Positions 17,773-26,713 of a stretch of DNA of 38,756 nucleotides are shown piece by piece. The stretch's first letter is position 1. Every line of letters starts with the position of its first letter. Both the position numbers and the translations under genes were made by a program. Source of the stretch: JANQLU01 sp964434955 (GTDB lineage: Bacteria; Planctomycetota; Planctomycetia; Pirellulales; Pirellulaceae); NCBI GenBank assembly GCA_964434955.1, contig CAYSXI010000025.1, positions 1-38,756 of the forward strand, written 5' to 3'. The notes beneath the pieces are model-generated. The model ran no database searches. It saw only the letters and a list, made by a program, of their open reading frames with translations, and was not told where the DNA came from.

Positions 17773-18252
17773 ATGTCTGAATTTCCATCCGAATCGCACC
17801 AAATGCTAAAACCGTTCGAAGGAACGTTTCGAGCGGAAGTCAAATTGTGGTTTGGCCCGGGTGAGCCTCAGGTTTCGACGGGAACCATGACCAACACGTT
17901 TGAATTGAATCATCAATTTCTGAGCCAAAGTTATCAAGGCGATGCCGACGATGGTCCGTTTCCGAATTTTCAGGGGCGCGGGTATTGGGGGTACAACACG
18001 GCCGCCAATCAATTCGAAGGATTTTGGGTCGATACTGCCTCGACCATCATGATGAATGAAACGGGCGAAGTGGATGAATCGGGGAAAGTTTGGACGATGT
18101 GCGGCGAATTTCATAATCCGCAAGATGGCCAAGTGATGAAGAAGCGGTCCGTGATCACGCTGGTCGACGATCAATCGCACGTAATGGAGCAGTTTATCGA
18201 GTCGGCGCAGGGCGAGTTCAAAACAATGGAGATTCGATACGAACGGGCCTAG
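17773..18252 (+). CDS. DUF1579 family protein
   Basis: A 159-residue protein matching DUF1579, a small barrel family of unknown function that is abundant in planctomycetes. Visible features are FEGTFRAEVKLW, a GTMTNTFELNHQFLSQSY stretch, GRGYWGYNTAANQFEGFWVD, then EVDESGKVWTMCGEF and RSVITLVDDQSHVMEQF. I chose ATG 17773 because a GGAG sits eight bases upstream (17761-17764) and the conserved domain begins directly after. The open frame extends 29 codons further upstream to 17686, with a hydrophobic CFCFFNSF stretch, but without a good ribosome site. No signal peptide with the chosen start, so probably cytoplasmic. Confidence 0.8.
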   Translation: MSEFPSESHQMLKPFEGTFRAEVKLWFGPGEPQVSTGTMTNTFELNHQFLSQSYQGDADDGPFPNFQGRGYWGYNTAANQFEGFWVDTASTIMMNETGEVDESGKVWTMCGEFHNPQDGQVMKKRSVITLVDDQSHVMEQFIESAQGEFKTMEIRYERA

Positions 18253-18400
18253 GGGTTTGGAAGACGTTGGCGAGGTTCGGGTTTTGATTCGTGGGTTTTT
18301 CGAAAGGCGGACGCTTCGGTCCTGAGCCTCGCGGTTCCCTCCCCTTCACCCTTGGTCGGCAATCTTGGATATTGAACCGTGTCAAATTCAAGAATGTGCC

Positions 18401-19342
18401 ATGAATGATCCAAATCGCCGTTTCATCGTATTGGGGCCGCAGCAAGAGTATCGAACGCTGCGCACGGCCCTTGAACGGATCGACGTGGATGGCACGGTCG
18501 CTTTGATCACGGCCGGTTGGGAAGTGGATGAACTCGATGACCTGGAGATACGCCAAGCCATTCCGAACGATGTCGTGAATTTGCGATTGTTTGAACGCTC
18601 GGAGTTGTTGTTTGACGCCGACAAACAACTGATTCAGAGGCTGAGGGATCGCCAAGACGAATTGCGTTACCTCCGCGATGCCTACCGGGCGCGACTTGAC
18701 TATGCATTGAGTGCCGCAAGGCAGATGATCCAACTGCATCGTGACTCGGACTATGATCTTGAACCCGAAGTGGAATCGGCGATTGACCAAATCCGGCAAC
18801 TCGACAAACAGTATTTTGTCCGGACGAGTCAGGTTTGCGATCAATATGACGTGGAACTCCAGGTTGAAAATCGGCCGCAAGTTTTGATGCATCGCGAGCA
18901 ACTGCTGAAAACTTTGGAGCAATGCGCGGCACTCGTTATTTCCGGTGGGCACGCTGCGATTATCCTGAATCGCCTGAAGATTTTTGGCATTTTGGAACTG
19001 GCTCCGAAAATGCCGGTGATTGCTTGTTCTGGCGGGGCGATGGCCTTGTCCGATCAGATCGTGTTTTTTCACGATTCGCCGCCGCAGGGCGCAGGAAACC
19101 CGGAGGTACTTCGAGCGGGGATGGGCGTGTTGCCCGGAGTTTTGCCTTTGCCCGATGCCAGTAACCGCCTCGATCTCGAAGATCAAAATCGAGTCGAACT
19201 GTTTGCTCGACGATTTTCGCAATATTTGTGCCTGGAACTGAATGAGCAAACGTTGCTGGAACAGCACCAGGGAAAATGGCAATTGATGAATGGCACGCGG
19301 CAGCTTGGTGACAACGGCAAGCTTTGGGAGTTGTCGCTTTGA
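18401..19342 (+). CDS. S51 peptidase/cyanophycinase-like protein
   Basis: This 313-residue protein has a class-I-glutamine-amidotransferase-like C-terminal half. ALVISGGHAAIILNRLKIFG and PVIACSGGAMALSDQIVFF match the glycine loop and the serine nucleophile elbow of peptidase S51 (dipeptidase E, cyanophycinase). The first ~165 residues start with a beta-strand (RFIVLGPQ) and ITAGWEVDE, then carry a charged helical region (LIQRLRDRQDELRYLRDAY) inserted before the catalytic part. S51 enzymes cut aspartyl or amide-linked peptides; the substrate here is not known. Start ATG 18401 was preferred over an upstream TTG. It is the first gene of a four-gene operon with two esterases and an ATP-grasp ligase; its TGA overlaps the TTG start of the next gene. 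Confidence 0.7.
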   Translation: MNDPNRRFIVLGPQQEYRTLRTALERIDVDGTVALITAGWEVDELDDLEIRQAIPNDVVNLRLFERSELLFDADKQLIQRLRDRQDELRYLRDAYRARLDYALSAARQMIQLHRDSDYDLEPEVESAIDQIRQLDKQYFVRTSQVCDQYDVELQVENRPQVLMHREQLLKTLEQCAALVISGGHAAIILNRLKIFGILELAPKMPVIACSGGAMALSDQIVFFHDSPPQGAGNPEVLRAGMGVLPGVLPLPDASNRLDLEDQNRVELFARRFSQYLCLELNEQTLLEQHQGKWQLMNGTRQLGDNGKLWELSL

Positions 19343-20475
19343 AACAGTCACCGCTTGCCAAATTGGTTGCTCAACGTTCCAGTCGCGAAGCCATCGAGGC
19401 TTTTGTCGCCGAGAATTCGTTTCCACACATCGTTGACGACTTTGTCACGTTCTTGTTTCGAGGCGAAGCCGATCAAGTTGAAATCCGACATTGGGTATAC
19501 GGTCTTCCCTCATCCATCCCGATGCAGCGAATCCCCGACACGGATCTTTGGTTACGCGTTGTTCAGTTTCCCGACAATTCTCGCATCGAGTACAAATTTG
19601 GCGTGATTCAAAACGGCAACGAAAAATGGACTCGCGATCCGCTCAATTCGAATATCGCCCACGATCCGTTTGGCGGAAATTCCGTTGTCCACTGTCGAGG
19701 CTATGACACACCCGATTGGATTCAAGCGGGAATCGCTCGCAAAACGGGCGACGTTGATCAGTGGGATTTGGAGAGCGCGGCATTTGGTGACCGTCGTCAA
19801 CTGAGTGTTTATTTGCCGCACAACTACCGAAACTACCGCCGGTATCGTCTGTTGATTGTGCACGATGGCGACGACTATATCCGCTTCTCGAGTCTCCGAA
19901 ATGTCCTCGACAATTTGATCGAGCGATTGGAGATCCCTCCCTTGGTCGTCGCGTTTACCAATCCGGTTGACCGGCTCAAAGAATATGCAAACGATCCCCG
20001 GCATGCAAAACATATCGTGGAAGAACTATTGCCGGAGTTGGAAGAAAGATATTCGCTGATCGGAGAAGCTTCGGGCCGTTGTTTGATGGGAGCCAGTTTT
20101 GGCGGAGTGGCTTCGCTATCGACGGCCTGGCGTTATCCAAACACGTTCGATTCGCTCTTGCTGCAATCGGGTTCTTTCGCGTTTACCGACATCGGGGACC
20201 ATCAGCGGAGCCGCGTTTTCGATCCGGTCGTTGAGTTCATGAATGCGTTTCGAGACGAACCCGGAGAGTTTACCAAACGCGCATTTCTTAGCTGCGGCGT
20301 CTACGAATCATTGATCTATGAAAATCGTTCCATGATTCCGTTCTTGCAATCCGCCGGAATCACGACAAAATTCGTTGAATCCAGGGATGGGCACAACTGG
20401 GAAAACTGGCGCGATCGATTGCGTGACGGATTAACATGGTTGTTTGAAGGCCCGCTTTGGGTGACCTATCTTTAG
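19339..20475 (+). CDS. Enterochelin-esterase-like alpha/beta hydrolase
   Basis: A 378-residue predicted cytoplasmic serine esterase. The N-terminal ~120 residues form an E-set/CBM48-like domain (FLFRGEADQVEIRHWV, IEYKFGVI) as in Fes-type esterases. The hydrolase domain shows LLIVHDGDDYIRF, the nucleophile elbow MGASFGGVAS (GxSxG, Ser codon near 20092) and a likely catalytic His in RDGHNWENWRDRL. The TTG at 19339 is chosen as start: it overlaps the previous stop (TTGA), and GGGAG lies about nine bases upstream, so translation is probably coupled. No signal peptide is seen. Membership in an operon with an ATP-grasp ligase suggests release or hydrolysis of the ligated product; this is inferred. 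Confidence 0.8.
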   Translation: MKQSPLAKLVAQRSSREAIEAFVAENSFPHIVDDFVTFLFRGEADQVEIRHWVYGLPSSIPMQRIPDTDLWLRVVQFPDNSRIEYKFGVIQNGNEKWTRDPLNSNIAHDPFGGNSVVHCRGYDTPDWIQAGIARKTGDVDQWDLESAAFGDRRQLSVYLPHNYRNYRRYRLLIVHDGDDYIRFSSLRNVLDNLIERLEIPPLVVAFTNPVDRLKEYANDPRHAKHIVEELLPELEERYSLIGEASGRCLMGASFGGVASLSTAWRYPNTFDSLLLQSGSFAFTDIGDHQRSRVFDPVVEFMNAFRDEPGEFTKRAFLSCGVYESLIYENRSMIPFLQSAGITTKFVESRDGHNWENWRDRLRDGLTWLFEGPLWVTYL

Positions 20476-20493
20476 TTTTTTAGTGAGTGACTG

Positions 20494-21726
20494 ATGGCCG
20501 TTCGACGAATCGGTTTGTCTTTGGGTGCGGATCTTTGTTGGCCGATTTGTTTCGAAGCCATTTTGCGGCAAATGAAATTGAGTTTGCCGATTGATGGTGA
20601 GACGGTCACTTTCGAGTCGGAGCGCGTCGCGATCGAGCCCTACGACATCAGGAAAGGGTGCCCTTACGATCTGGTCATTGACCGATTGACGCATTGGTAT
20701 CACACCAGCCGCGAATGGATCAAAAAAGCGATATTGATGGACGACCTTTATGTCTTCAATAATCCCTGGTCGATCCAGTCCATGGAAAAGCAGACAACGT
20801 ATTGCGCAATGATCCGATTGGGCCTGCCGGTTCCTGATACCTGGATGGTGCCGCCCAAGTCCTATGAAGAACACTCGGACCTCGACACGACATTGCAGCG
20901 CTATGCAAAAATGTTCGACCTCGGAGAAATTGGAAACCAAATCGGTTACCCGATGTTCATGAAACCTTACGATGGCGGCGCTTGGAAAGGCGTCAGTCGT
21001 CTGGACGATGAAGAAGCCTTGCGCAAGGCCTACGAAGAAAGCGGCACGTTCTTGATGCACGTTCAAGCATCGGTTGAAGGCTTTGACCGTTTCGTCCGCT
21101 GTGTCGGGCTTGGACCCCAGTTCAAACTCGTCAGTTATGATCCTGCAGCGCCCTTGCATGATCGCTACGAAATCAAAAACGATTTTGTGAACGAAGCGGA
21201 ACAATCATTGCTGGAAGACATGGCGATGACGATCAATTCATTCTTCGGCTGGGATTTTAATTCCTGCGAATCCCTGCACCGCGACGGGCAATGGTATCCC
21301 ATTGACTTTGCCAACGCTTGTCCCGATTCGCAAGTGACCTCGCTCCATTACCATTTTCCCTGGATCGTGAAATCAAACTTGCGTTGGGCCATTTTCTGCT
21401 CGGCGACGAACAAGAAGTTCAATAAGAACCTGAATTGGGAGCCCTACTATCGAATCGCAGAAGAAGACATGAGTTACCGCGAGCGATTGGCCGCTTATGC
21501 CGCGCTGGGGCACGCCAAGATGGAAACGGATCGTTTTCATGAATTCTGCGATCAACACCTGGGCCAGCTCGACGAGGTGGCCTTCGAATATTTTCAAACG
21601 GATGACGCAAAAAGCGCCGTCCGCCAAAAAGTTGCATCGCTATTTCCAGAGCACGAAGTAGAATCGTTTACGGAACTTTTTTGGGAGCGAATTCATCGTT
21701 CTTTGGCAGCCGAAAACGCGAGTTGA
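20494..21726 (+). CDS. RimK-like ATP-grasp ligase
   Basis: A 410-residue ATP-grasp protein. Residues ~5-90 form the N-terminal alpha/beta domain (IGLSLGADLCWPICFEAIL), with DLVIDRLTHWYHTSREWIKK. EKQTTYCAMIRLGLPVPDTW begins the central part, IGYPMFMKPYDGGAWKGVS provides the ATP-binding lysine and glycine-rich loop, and DRFVRCVGLG and WYPIDFANACPDS supply the later acidic and Asn metal-binding positions. These enzymes join a carboxylate to an amine through an acyl phosphate. The start ATG follows the esterase stop by 18 bp and the stop is 12 bp before the next gene. It is clearly different from the three other ATP-grasp proteins in the window, which resemble each other. Substrates unknown. Confidence 0.8.
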   Translation: MAVRRIGLSLGADLCWPICFEAILRQMKLSLPIDGETVTFESERVAIEPYDIRKGCPYDLVIDRLTHWYHTSREWIKKAILMDDLYVFNNPWSIQSMEKQTTYCAMIRLGLPVPDTWMVPPKSYEEHSDLDTTLQRYAKMFDLGEIGNQIGYPMFMKPYDGGAWKGVSRLDDEEALRKAYEESGTFLMHVQASVEGFDRFVRCVGLGPQFKLVSYDPAAPLHDRYEIKNDFVNEAEQSLLEDMAMTINSFFGWDFNSCESLHRDGQWYPIDFANACPDSQVTSLHYHFPWIVKSNLRWAIFCSATNKKFNKNLNWEPYYRIAEEDMSYRERLAAYAALGHAKMETDRFHEFCDQHLGQLDEVAFEYFQTDDAKSAVRQKVASLFPEHEVESFTELFWERIHRSLAAENAS

Positions 21727-21738
21727 GTAAACCGAACT

Positions 21739-22500
21739 GTGCAATATCTGGATCCCGCAACCGAGTCGATGAAAAGCGTGCAGCCTTGGTACAGCGAAAG
21801 GCTGAAATGTGAGACGAAACTGGTCCGTTGGGGCCATTTTGGAAAGCCTCTGTTGCTTTTCCCAACTGCTGGTGGCGACGCCGAAGAAGTCGAGCGTTTC
21901 TTTTTGATCAAAGTGTTGGAGCCTTTTATCCACGCGGGCCGCATCAAGGTCTATTCGATCGAGAGCATCAACGGGCGAACCTGGCTCACGGAAGACAATG
22001 TCGCTCACTGCGTCTGGATTCAAAAGCAGTTCGACGAGTACGTGCGTCACGAAGTCGTACCGGCGATCTATAACGATTGTCAGTCGGAAGGGCTCGAGAT
22101 GTTGACGGCTGGCGCATCCATCGGAGCGTTCAATTCACTCCTGCTGGCTTGTCGGTATCCTGAAATTTTTCGAGCCGCGATCTGTCTGAGCGGAACGTTC
22201 GATATTGAAAAATGGCTTCAAGGCCAATGGTACGACGACTTCCATCATTATTCGCCTCTCCATTTTGTTCCCTCCTTGGATGAAGGTGAAAACCTCGAGA
22301 GGCTTCGCCAAAGTTTCTTTGTTCTCGCGACGGGAAAAGGGAAAAACGAAGATCCGGATGAGACGTGGAAAGTCGCTCATGCGTTGGGCTCCAAAGGAAT
22401 TCCCAATCGCGTCGATCTTTGGGATGAAGATTGGCACCACGACTGGGTCACCTGGCGGGAAATGATGCCCAAGTACGTGGAAGAAATCTTGGCGCGTTAG
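21739..22500 (+). CDS. Alpha/beta hydrolase, COG4947-like esterase
   Basis: A 253-residue esterase that starts at GTG 21739, 12 bp after the ATP-grasp stop; the position and lack of other starts support GTG. GKPLLLFPTAGGDAEE is the oxyanion/first-strand region, LTAGASIGAFNSLLLACRYP contains the GxSxG nucleophile elbow (G-A-S-I-G), and WHHDWVTWREMMPKYV holds the likely catalytic His. It is the last gene of the four-gene operon and has no signal peptide. It is not close in sequence to the first esterase, which has an additional N-terminal domain, so the operon carries two different serine hydrolases. Confidence 0.82.
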   Translation: MQYLDPATESMKSVQPWYSERLKCETKLVRWGHFGKPLLLFPTAGGDAEEVERFFLIKVLEPFIHAGRIKVYSIESINGRTWLTEDNVAHCVWIQKQFDEYVRHEVVPAIYNDCQSEGLEMLTAGASIGAFNSLLLACRYPEIFRAAICLSGTFDIEKWLQGQWYDDFHHYSPLHFVPSLDEGENLERLRQSFFVLATGKGKNEDPDETWKVAHALGSKGIPNRVDLWDEDWHHDWVTWREMMPKYVEEILAR

Positions 22501-22507
22501 AGCGCTG

Positions 22508-22529
22508 TCCAGCGTCTGGAATCGCTGGA
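22508..22529. terminator. Hairpin between convergent genes
   Basis: A 7-bp perfect stem, TCCAGCG paired with CGCTGGA around an 8-base loop, sits between the stop codons of the convergent esterase and ATP-grasp genes. There is no T-run on either side, so termination by it is only plausible. Confidence 0.35.
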
Positions 22530-22536
22530 GTCGAAG

Positions 22537-23763
22537 TTATTCGGCATACATTTGCAGCCGGATTCCGATTTGGTCGCCAATTTCACAAGCGGTCGCGTAG
22601 TCGGGATGCCGAAAAATGATCATTCCATCGGAACGCAGGGTCTGTTTCCAGTTGCGGCGTTGAGCCCCAATGGGCAGAAGGTCGACGACGCAAAAATGTT
22701 CGCCAAAGTCGGCCATCAAACCTTCGAGCCCCGAAATCTTTTGAATTCGACCGGCCCCCTGTGCTCGCTTGAAAATATGGCCCGCGTTGTATTTATGTTG
22801 AACTGGCTGGGTGAACCGGTGATGAATCACGGCCTCCGCCCAACCTTCGTACAAGTCGACATCGTTTGAATAATTCATGAGGTCGACTGTTTGCGCACCG
22901 GGTGGTCGCGCCGCAATCTCGCCAAAAACGGCTTCGCCATCGGGCTTCAGAAACCACTCCATGTGCGTGAAACCCGATTGGAAACCGAGCGAGCGAATGA
23001 CATCTTGACCGAGCCTTCTTCCAGCCTCCATGAAGGGTTGGTCGACGTTTCGCAGTGCGATCGTTTGCGGGCTGATCCATTCAACCGACCGGGCGTTCAA
23101 AGGCCGTGGGCGATATTCGCAAATATTGTAGAACTTGATTTCCCCGTTCACGCAGATTGTGTCGAAAGTGAATTCGCGGCCTTCGATGAACTCTTCGACA
23201 CTGACTTCAGATACATGCCCCAGCAACGACAGGATTTCCTCCAGGTGCTGCTCGTCATTCACCCGGTAGGTGTCCGCCGAGCCAGCCCCCGAAATCGGTT
23301 TGACACAAACTGGAAATCCAATTGCTTTGGCGGCTTCGCGCACCCCGTCTGCGGTTGTTGCGCTTGCGTGCCGGGGCGTACGTACCTGATTTTCGTCGAG
23401 TATTTTTTTCATGACTTCTTTGTCACGAAAAGGAACGGTTTGCTCGACGTTCATACCCGGTAGATTTAATTGCTCGCGGAGTTTCGCTGCCAGGATCATC
23501 AACGGTTCCCAGGTGCACTCGATCTGATCGATACGAACCTGGTTGGCAATCTGCTTGACCTGATGGGAAATGGCCGATTCATCGGAAAATGAATCAACTT
23601 GGAAATAGGCCGACAACGAAGCCTTGGCCATCTCGTTGAGCGACGATTGCGGCTGATCACCAAGTCCAATGACCTGGGCGCCTTGGCGGGCGAGGCCACG
23701 CGTGAAAAACGGTTGTTCGACCGGAAACCCGGGCGAGATCATTAGCACATGGTGTGACATCAT
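22537..23763 (-). CDS. ATP-grasp domain ligase (paralogue B)
   Basis: A 408-residue ATP-grasp enzyme of the carnosine-synthase/carbamoyl-phosphate-synthase-L type. The N-terminal domain begins VLMISPGFPVEQPFFTRGL. VPFRDKEVMKKILDENQVRT opens the ATP-grasp fold, and AIGFPVCVKPISGAGSADTY has the ATP-binding Lys and glycine loop. VEEFIEGREFTFDT follows, HMEWF gives an acidic metal position and VFGEIAARPPGAQ the final one. The C-terminal ~80 residues (AGHIFKRAQGAG, HPDYATACEI) form the closing domain. Start could be either of two adjacent ATGs at 23763 or 23760. It lies 14 bp downstream of another ATP-grasp gene on the same strand and is convergent with the esterase operon. Substrate unknown; an amide or peptide-like bond is the expected product. 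Confidence 0.85.
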   Translation of the reverse strand: MMSHHVLMISPGFPVEQPFFTRGLARQGAQVIGLGDQPQSSLNEMAKASLSAYFQVDSFSDESAISHQVKQIANQVRIDQIECTWEPLMILAAKLREQLNLPGMNVEQTVPFRDKEVMKKILDENQVRTPRHASATTADGVREAAKAIGFPVCVKPISGAGSADTYRVNDEQHLEEILSLLGHVSEVSVEEFIEGREFTFDTICVNGEIKFYNICEYRPRPLNARSVEWISPQTIALRNVDQPFMEAGRRLGQDVIRSLGFQSGFTHMEWFLKPDGEAVFGEIAARPPGAQTVDLMNYSNDVDLYEGWAEAVIHHRFTQPVQHKYNAGHIFKRAQGAGRIQKISGLEGLMADFGEHFCVVDLLPIGAQRRNWKQTLRSDGMIIFRHPDYATACEIGDQIGIRLQMYAE

Positions 23764-23777
23764 CTTTCCTCGTGAGT

Positions 23778-25004
23778 TCAGTCGCCTGTTTCAACGCGAA
23801 CGTGGGTAATGATTTCCTTCAACACATTTTGAACGACGTCGGTGTCGGCGTGCCGAACAATGATAAAGCCGTCGCCTTCATAAGAGCTCGAGGGTGACTG
23901 TCCGTATTTTGGGAGTCTCGCCTCGACAACCACGTCTTGGAATTGTTTGGCGACATTATCCAAGCCATGAACCGCAACGATTTTTTTTCCCTGTCCCATT
24001 CCCCGCAGGTAGGCGGCCCCGCAAGCGTATTCTCTTGGGGGGCAGGCGAATCGATCGTGAATCATGAGCTCTGCCCAAGCCTGATACATGTCGAGGTTGT
24101 GAGCGTAAGACATCAATGACATGATTTGCGCACCGGGAGGACGCGCACCCACCTCCGAAACCGCGACCTGCCCGTTCGGCAGGCGGAACCACTCCATGTG
24201 GCTCAAACCCGTTTCAAGTCCCAGGGCGCGAATCGCCGGTTCGGCAACCTGTTTGATCGCCGAGTATTCGGGGCCGTCTGTTTCCTTCGGGATAATGACA
24301 CACCATTGAATCCACGGTTCTTCGACGACTTCCAAAGGCCTTGGTTGATAGCGCGAGATCGAATGCCAAACCAACCGGCCACCGATGGCCACGCTGTCGA
24401 AACTGAATTCCTCCCCCGTCACGAATTGCTCAAGCAAAACCGGGTTGTCCGGCTGTGGGCGAAGTGTCTCAAGGCATTCATTGAGCTGTCCTTGGTTCTC
24501 ACATCGATAGGTTCCTTTTGCACCTGCGCCATCCGGCGGTTTGACGATCAAAGGGAATCCGATACGTTGCGCGAATTCGGTTGCCGCTTCGTGGTTGTCG
24601 ATCAATTGGTGAGCGGCACAGGGAATGCCATTCTGGCGAAGCACGGTTTTCATGACCGACTTATCGCGAAAATGGTTGGCGGTCTGCCCGCCGACTCCAG
24701 CAATACCAAGCTGGTCGCGGATTTCACCGAGGGGAACCTGGATTTGCTCGAGCATTCCAAGCAGGCGGTCAACGGATCCAAAATGTTTTCCAATCGCCTC
24801 AACGCCACGCCGAAGTTCAGCCGTTGTAATATCCTGGACGCGAAAATGCGCGCTTAGTCGCGAGCGAAGTTCAGCCGGAAGTTTGTCCTCAGAATCGCAA
24901 CTGACAAGGCCGACCCGGCAGTCGGGGACTCGTGTCGTAGCATCGATAAACTGGGTCGTCGCATCCAGAAAATAAGGAGCGACAAAAATTACGTTTGTAC
25001 TCAT
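23778..25004 (-). CDS. ATP-grasp domain ligase (paralogue C)
   Basis: A 408-residue relative of the neighbouring ATP-grasp genes. Elements in order are NVIFVAPYFLDATTQF, FRDKSVMKTVLRQNGIPCAA, IGFPLIVKPPDGAGAKGTY, LEQFVTGEEFSFDSVAIGG, SHMEWF and SEVGARPPGAQIMSLMSY, then a C-terminal domain with VRHADTDVVQNVLKEI. ATG 25004 aligns with the N-termini of its two paralogues; the open frame upstream of it is not conserved. It is the first gene of a two-gene minus-strand unit and is divergent from glgA across about 240 bp. Nucleotide-binding and metal positions look intact, so it should be active. The substrate cannot be inferred. Confidence 0.85.
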   Translation of the reverse strand: MSTNVIFVAPYFLDATTQFIDATTRVPDCRVGLVSCDSEDKLPAELRSRLSAHFRVQDITTAELRRGVEAIGKHFGSVDRLLGMLEQIQVPLGEIRDQLGIAGVGGQTANHFRDKSVMKTVLRQNGIPCAAHQLIDNHEAATEFAQRIGFPLIVKPPDGAGAKGTYRCENQGQLNECLETLRPQPDNPVLLEQFVTGEEFSFDSVAIGGRLVWHSISRYQPRPLEVVEEPWIQWCVIIPKETDGPEYSAIKQVAEPAIRALGLETGLSHMEWFRLPNGQVAVSEVGARPPGAQIMSLMSYAHNLDMYQAWAELMIHDRFACPPREYACGAAYLRGMGQGKKIVAVHGLDNVAKQFQDVVVEARLPKYGQSPSSSYEGDGFIIVRHADTDVVQNVLKEIITHVRVETGD

Positions 25005-25096
25005 AACCATTCGAAGCCGTCCCAAAGCGGGGAACGAATTCAATTCTTTTCGGTTAGCAGGGTTTGAGAATTCTTGGGGAATCAACCTGCCGTGAA

Positions 25097-25124
25097 TTAA
25101 CAACAGCGTTACTCGGTGTATGAT
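25097..25124 (+). promoter_or_regulatory. Putative sigma-70-type promoter of glgA
   Basis: TTAACA (25097-25102) and TATGAT (25119-25124) are separated by 16 bp, and TG precedes the -10 box as in extended -10 promoters. The site is about 120 bp upstream of the glgA start and would also drive the ATP-grasp gene that follows. Confidence 0.45.
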
Positions 25125-25174
25125 AGCCTAGAGTGCGGGCGGCCATCACCCTTTCAGGCTCATTCTTGGCAAAG

Positions 25175-25196
25175 GAATGGCAAACGAATGGCAAAC
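25175..25196. repeat. 11-bp perfect tandem duplication in the glgA leader
   Basis: GAATGGCAAAC occurs twice back to back (25175-25185, 25186-25196), with a partial third match (TTGGCAAAG) just upstream. It lies in the predicted untranslated leader of glgA. Function unknown. Confidence 0.7.
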
Positions 25197-25243
25197 AAAC
25201 AGTCCCGTTTTTGCGTCGACGCTTTAGCAATTTGAATTCGCCC

Positions 25244-26707
25244 ATGAACATTTGTTTCGTTAGTTCTGAACTTTCGCCCTATGCCAAGGTCGGCGGCTTG
25301 GCGGACGTATCATCGGCGCTGCCCTCGGCATTGGCTCGAAACGGTCAGGCCGTGGTTGTCGTTCTTCCCTTTTATCGTGATTTGAAATGTGACCGAGACC
25401 AGATCCAGGCCGTCGAGGCATTGCAAAATGTTTCGTTCCAACTGGGCAGTCGGCAAATTACCGTCAATGGATTTGAAGCCGCGTTTCCCGGGTGGGAGTT
25501 GGGCCAGGGACCGCGGCTTTTACTCGTTGGCTGCGACGAATTTTACGACCGGGAGGGCGTCTACGGTGATGCTGAGGACGAGAGCCTTCGATTCCTGACG
25601 CTTTCACGAAGTTGTTTCGAGTTTTGCCAGCGACTTCAATTCGCGCCTGACGTGTTTCATTGCAACGATTGGCAAACGAGCTTGATCCCGCTCTTTCAAC
25701 GAAGCATTTACAGTTGGGATGAGCTGTTTCGAAATTCAAAGAGCGTTTTGACGATTCACAATATCGGGCATCAAGGCACCTTTCCGGCAGGCATTCTCGA
25801 TTCCCTGAATTTGGGCGAGCAACAGTTTTTGTTGCACCAGGACGACTTGAAATCCGGCGTGATCAACTTTTTGAAGACGGGGATTCTTTACGCGGACGTG
25901 ATCACGGCGGTCAGTCCGACTTATGCGAATCAAATTCAAACCGCTGAATACGGAATGGGTCTTGAAGGACTACTGCAATCGAAATCCGATCGTTTGAAAG
26001 GAATCCTGAATGGAATCGATGAAAACGAATGGAATCCCCAGTCGGATTCTTTGATCCCCTTCCATTTCTCCGCATCCGATCTGGATGGAAAACGACGCAA
26101 CAAGCAGGCGTTGCTTGAGGAGTTTCAACTGGAGCCCAATCTGGATGTGCCGGTCATCGGGACCGTGAGTCGATTGGCCGGCCAGAAAGGGTTTGAGCTC
26201 CTTTTCGATTGCATGGACTCCATTCTCCAGAGTCGGGATATGCGTTTCCTGGTTTTGGGCAGTGGAGAACAGAAGTACGTCGACTACTTCAGTGGCTTGA
26301 AACATCGATTCCCCGGCAAAGTCGGATTCTTTCATGGTTTCGACAATCGCCTGGCCCATCTGATCGAAGCTGGAAGCGATATGTTCCTGATGCCTTCGCG
26401 GTACGAACCCTGTGGTCTCAACCAGATGTACAGTCAGGTGTATGGAACCATCCCGATCGTCAGGAAAACGGGTGGCTTGGCGGACACCGTTGAAACGTTC
26501 CAGCCTGCGACCGGCAAAGGGACGGGAGTTGTTTTTGAGCACTTCGATAGCAACGGACTGCACTGGGCCGTGACGACTGCCCTGGGGCTCTTCGACCATA
26601 AAGATATTTGGAATCAAATGATTCAAAATGGAATGGCCAAGAATTTCGGTTGGCAGGAACGTGCACGTGAATACGAGAATCTGTACGCTTCTCTCAAGGG
26701 AAACTAA
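25244..26707 (+). CDS. glgA: Glycogen synthase (ADP-glucose type)
   Basis: A 487-residue GT5 glucosyltransferase that extends alpha-1,4-glucan chains from ADP-glucose in the cytoplasm; length is typical. It begins MNICFVSSELSPYAKVGGLADV, where the KxGGLAD loop binds the sugar nucleotide. FHCNDWQTSLIP, LTIHNIGHQGTFPAGI and ILNGIDENEWNP follow. The C-terminal half has GTVSRLAGQKGFELL, LMPSRYEPCGLNQMYSQ and VRKTGGLADTV, the family's acceptor and nucleotide-binding motifs. ATG 25244 is chosen because the conserved first strand begins there; the frame extends upstream without homology. The ATP-grasp gene starts 6 bp after its stop, so the two are likely co-transcribed. No other glycogen gene is visible here. 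Confidence 0.95.
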   Translation: MNICFVSSELSPYAKVGGLADVSSALPSALARNGQAVVVVLPFYRDLKCDRDQIQAVEALQNVSFQLGSRQITVNGFEAAFPGWELGQGPRLLLVGCDEFYDREGVYGDAEDESLRFLTLSRSCFEFCQRLQFAPDVFHCNDWQTSLIPLFQRSIYSWDELFRNSKSVLTIHNIGHQGTFPAGILDSLNLGEQQFLLHQDDLKSGVINFLKTGILYADVITAVSPTYANQIQTAEYGMGLEGLLQSKSDRLKGILNGIDENEWNPQSDSLIPFHFSASDLDGKRRNKQALLEEFQLEPNLDVPVIGTVSRLAGQKGFELLFDCMDSILQSRDMRFLVLGSGEQKYVDYFSGLKHRFPGKVGFFHGFDNRLAHLIEAGSDMFLMPSRYEPCGLNQMYSQVYGTIPIVRKTGGLADTVETFQPATGKGTGVVFEHFDSNGLHWAVTTALGLFDHKDIWNQMIQNGMAKNFGWQERAREYENLYASLKGN

Positions 26708-26713
26708 TTCGCA

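Noticed and set aside
18218..19426. Long open frame of 402 codons on the minus strand
   Set aside because: It lies opposite the S51-like gene, is rich in Arg/Gln/His typical of antisense frames, and shows no domain.
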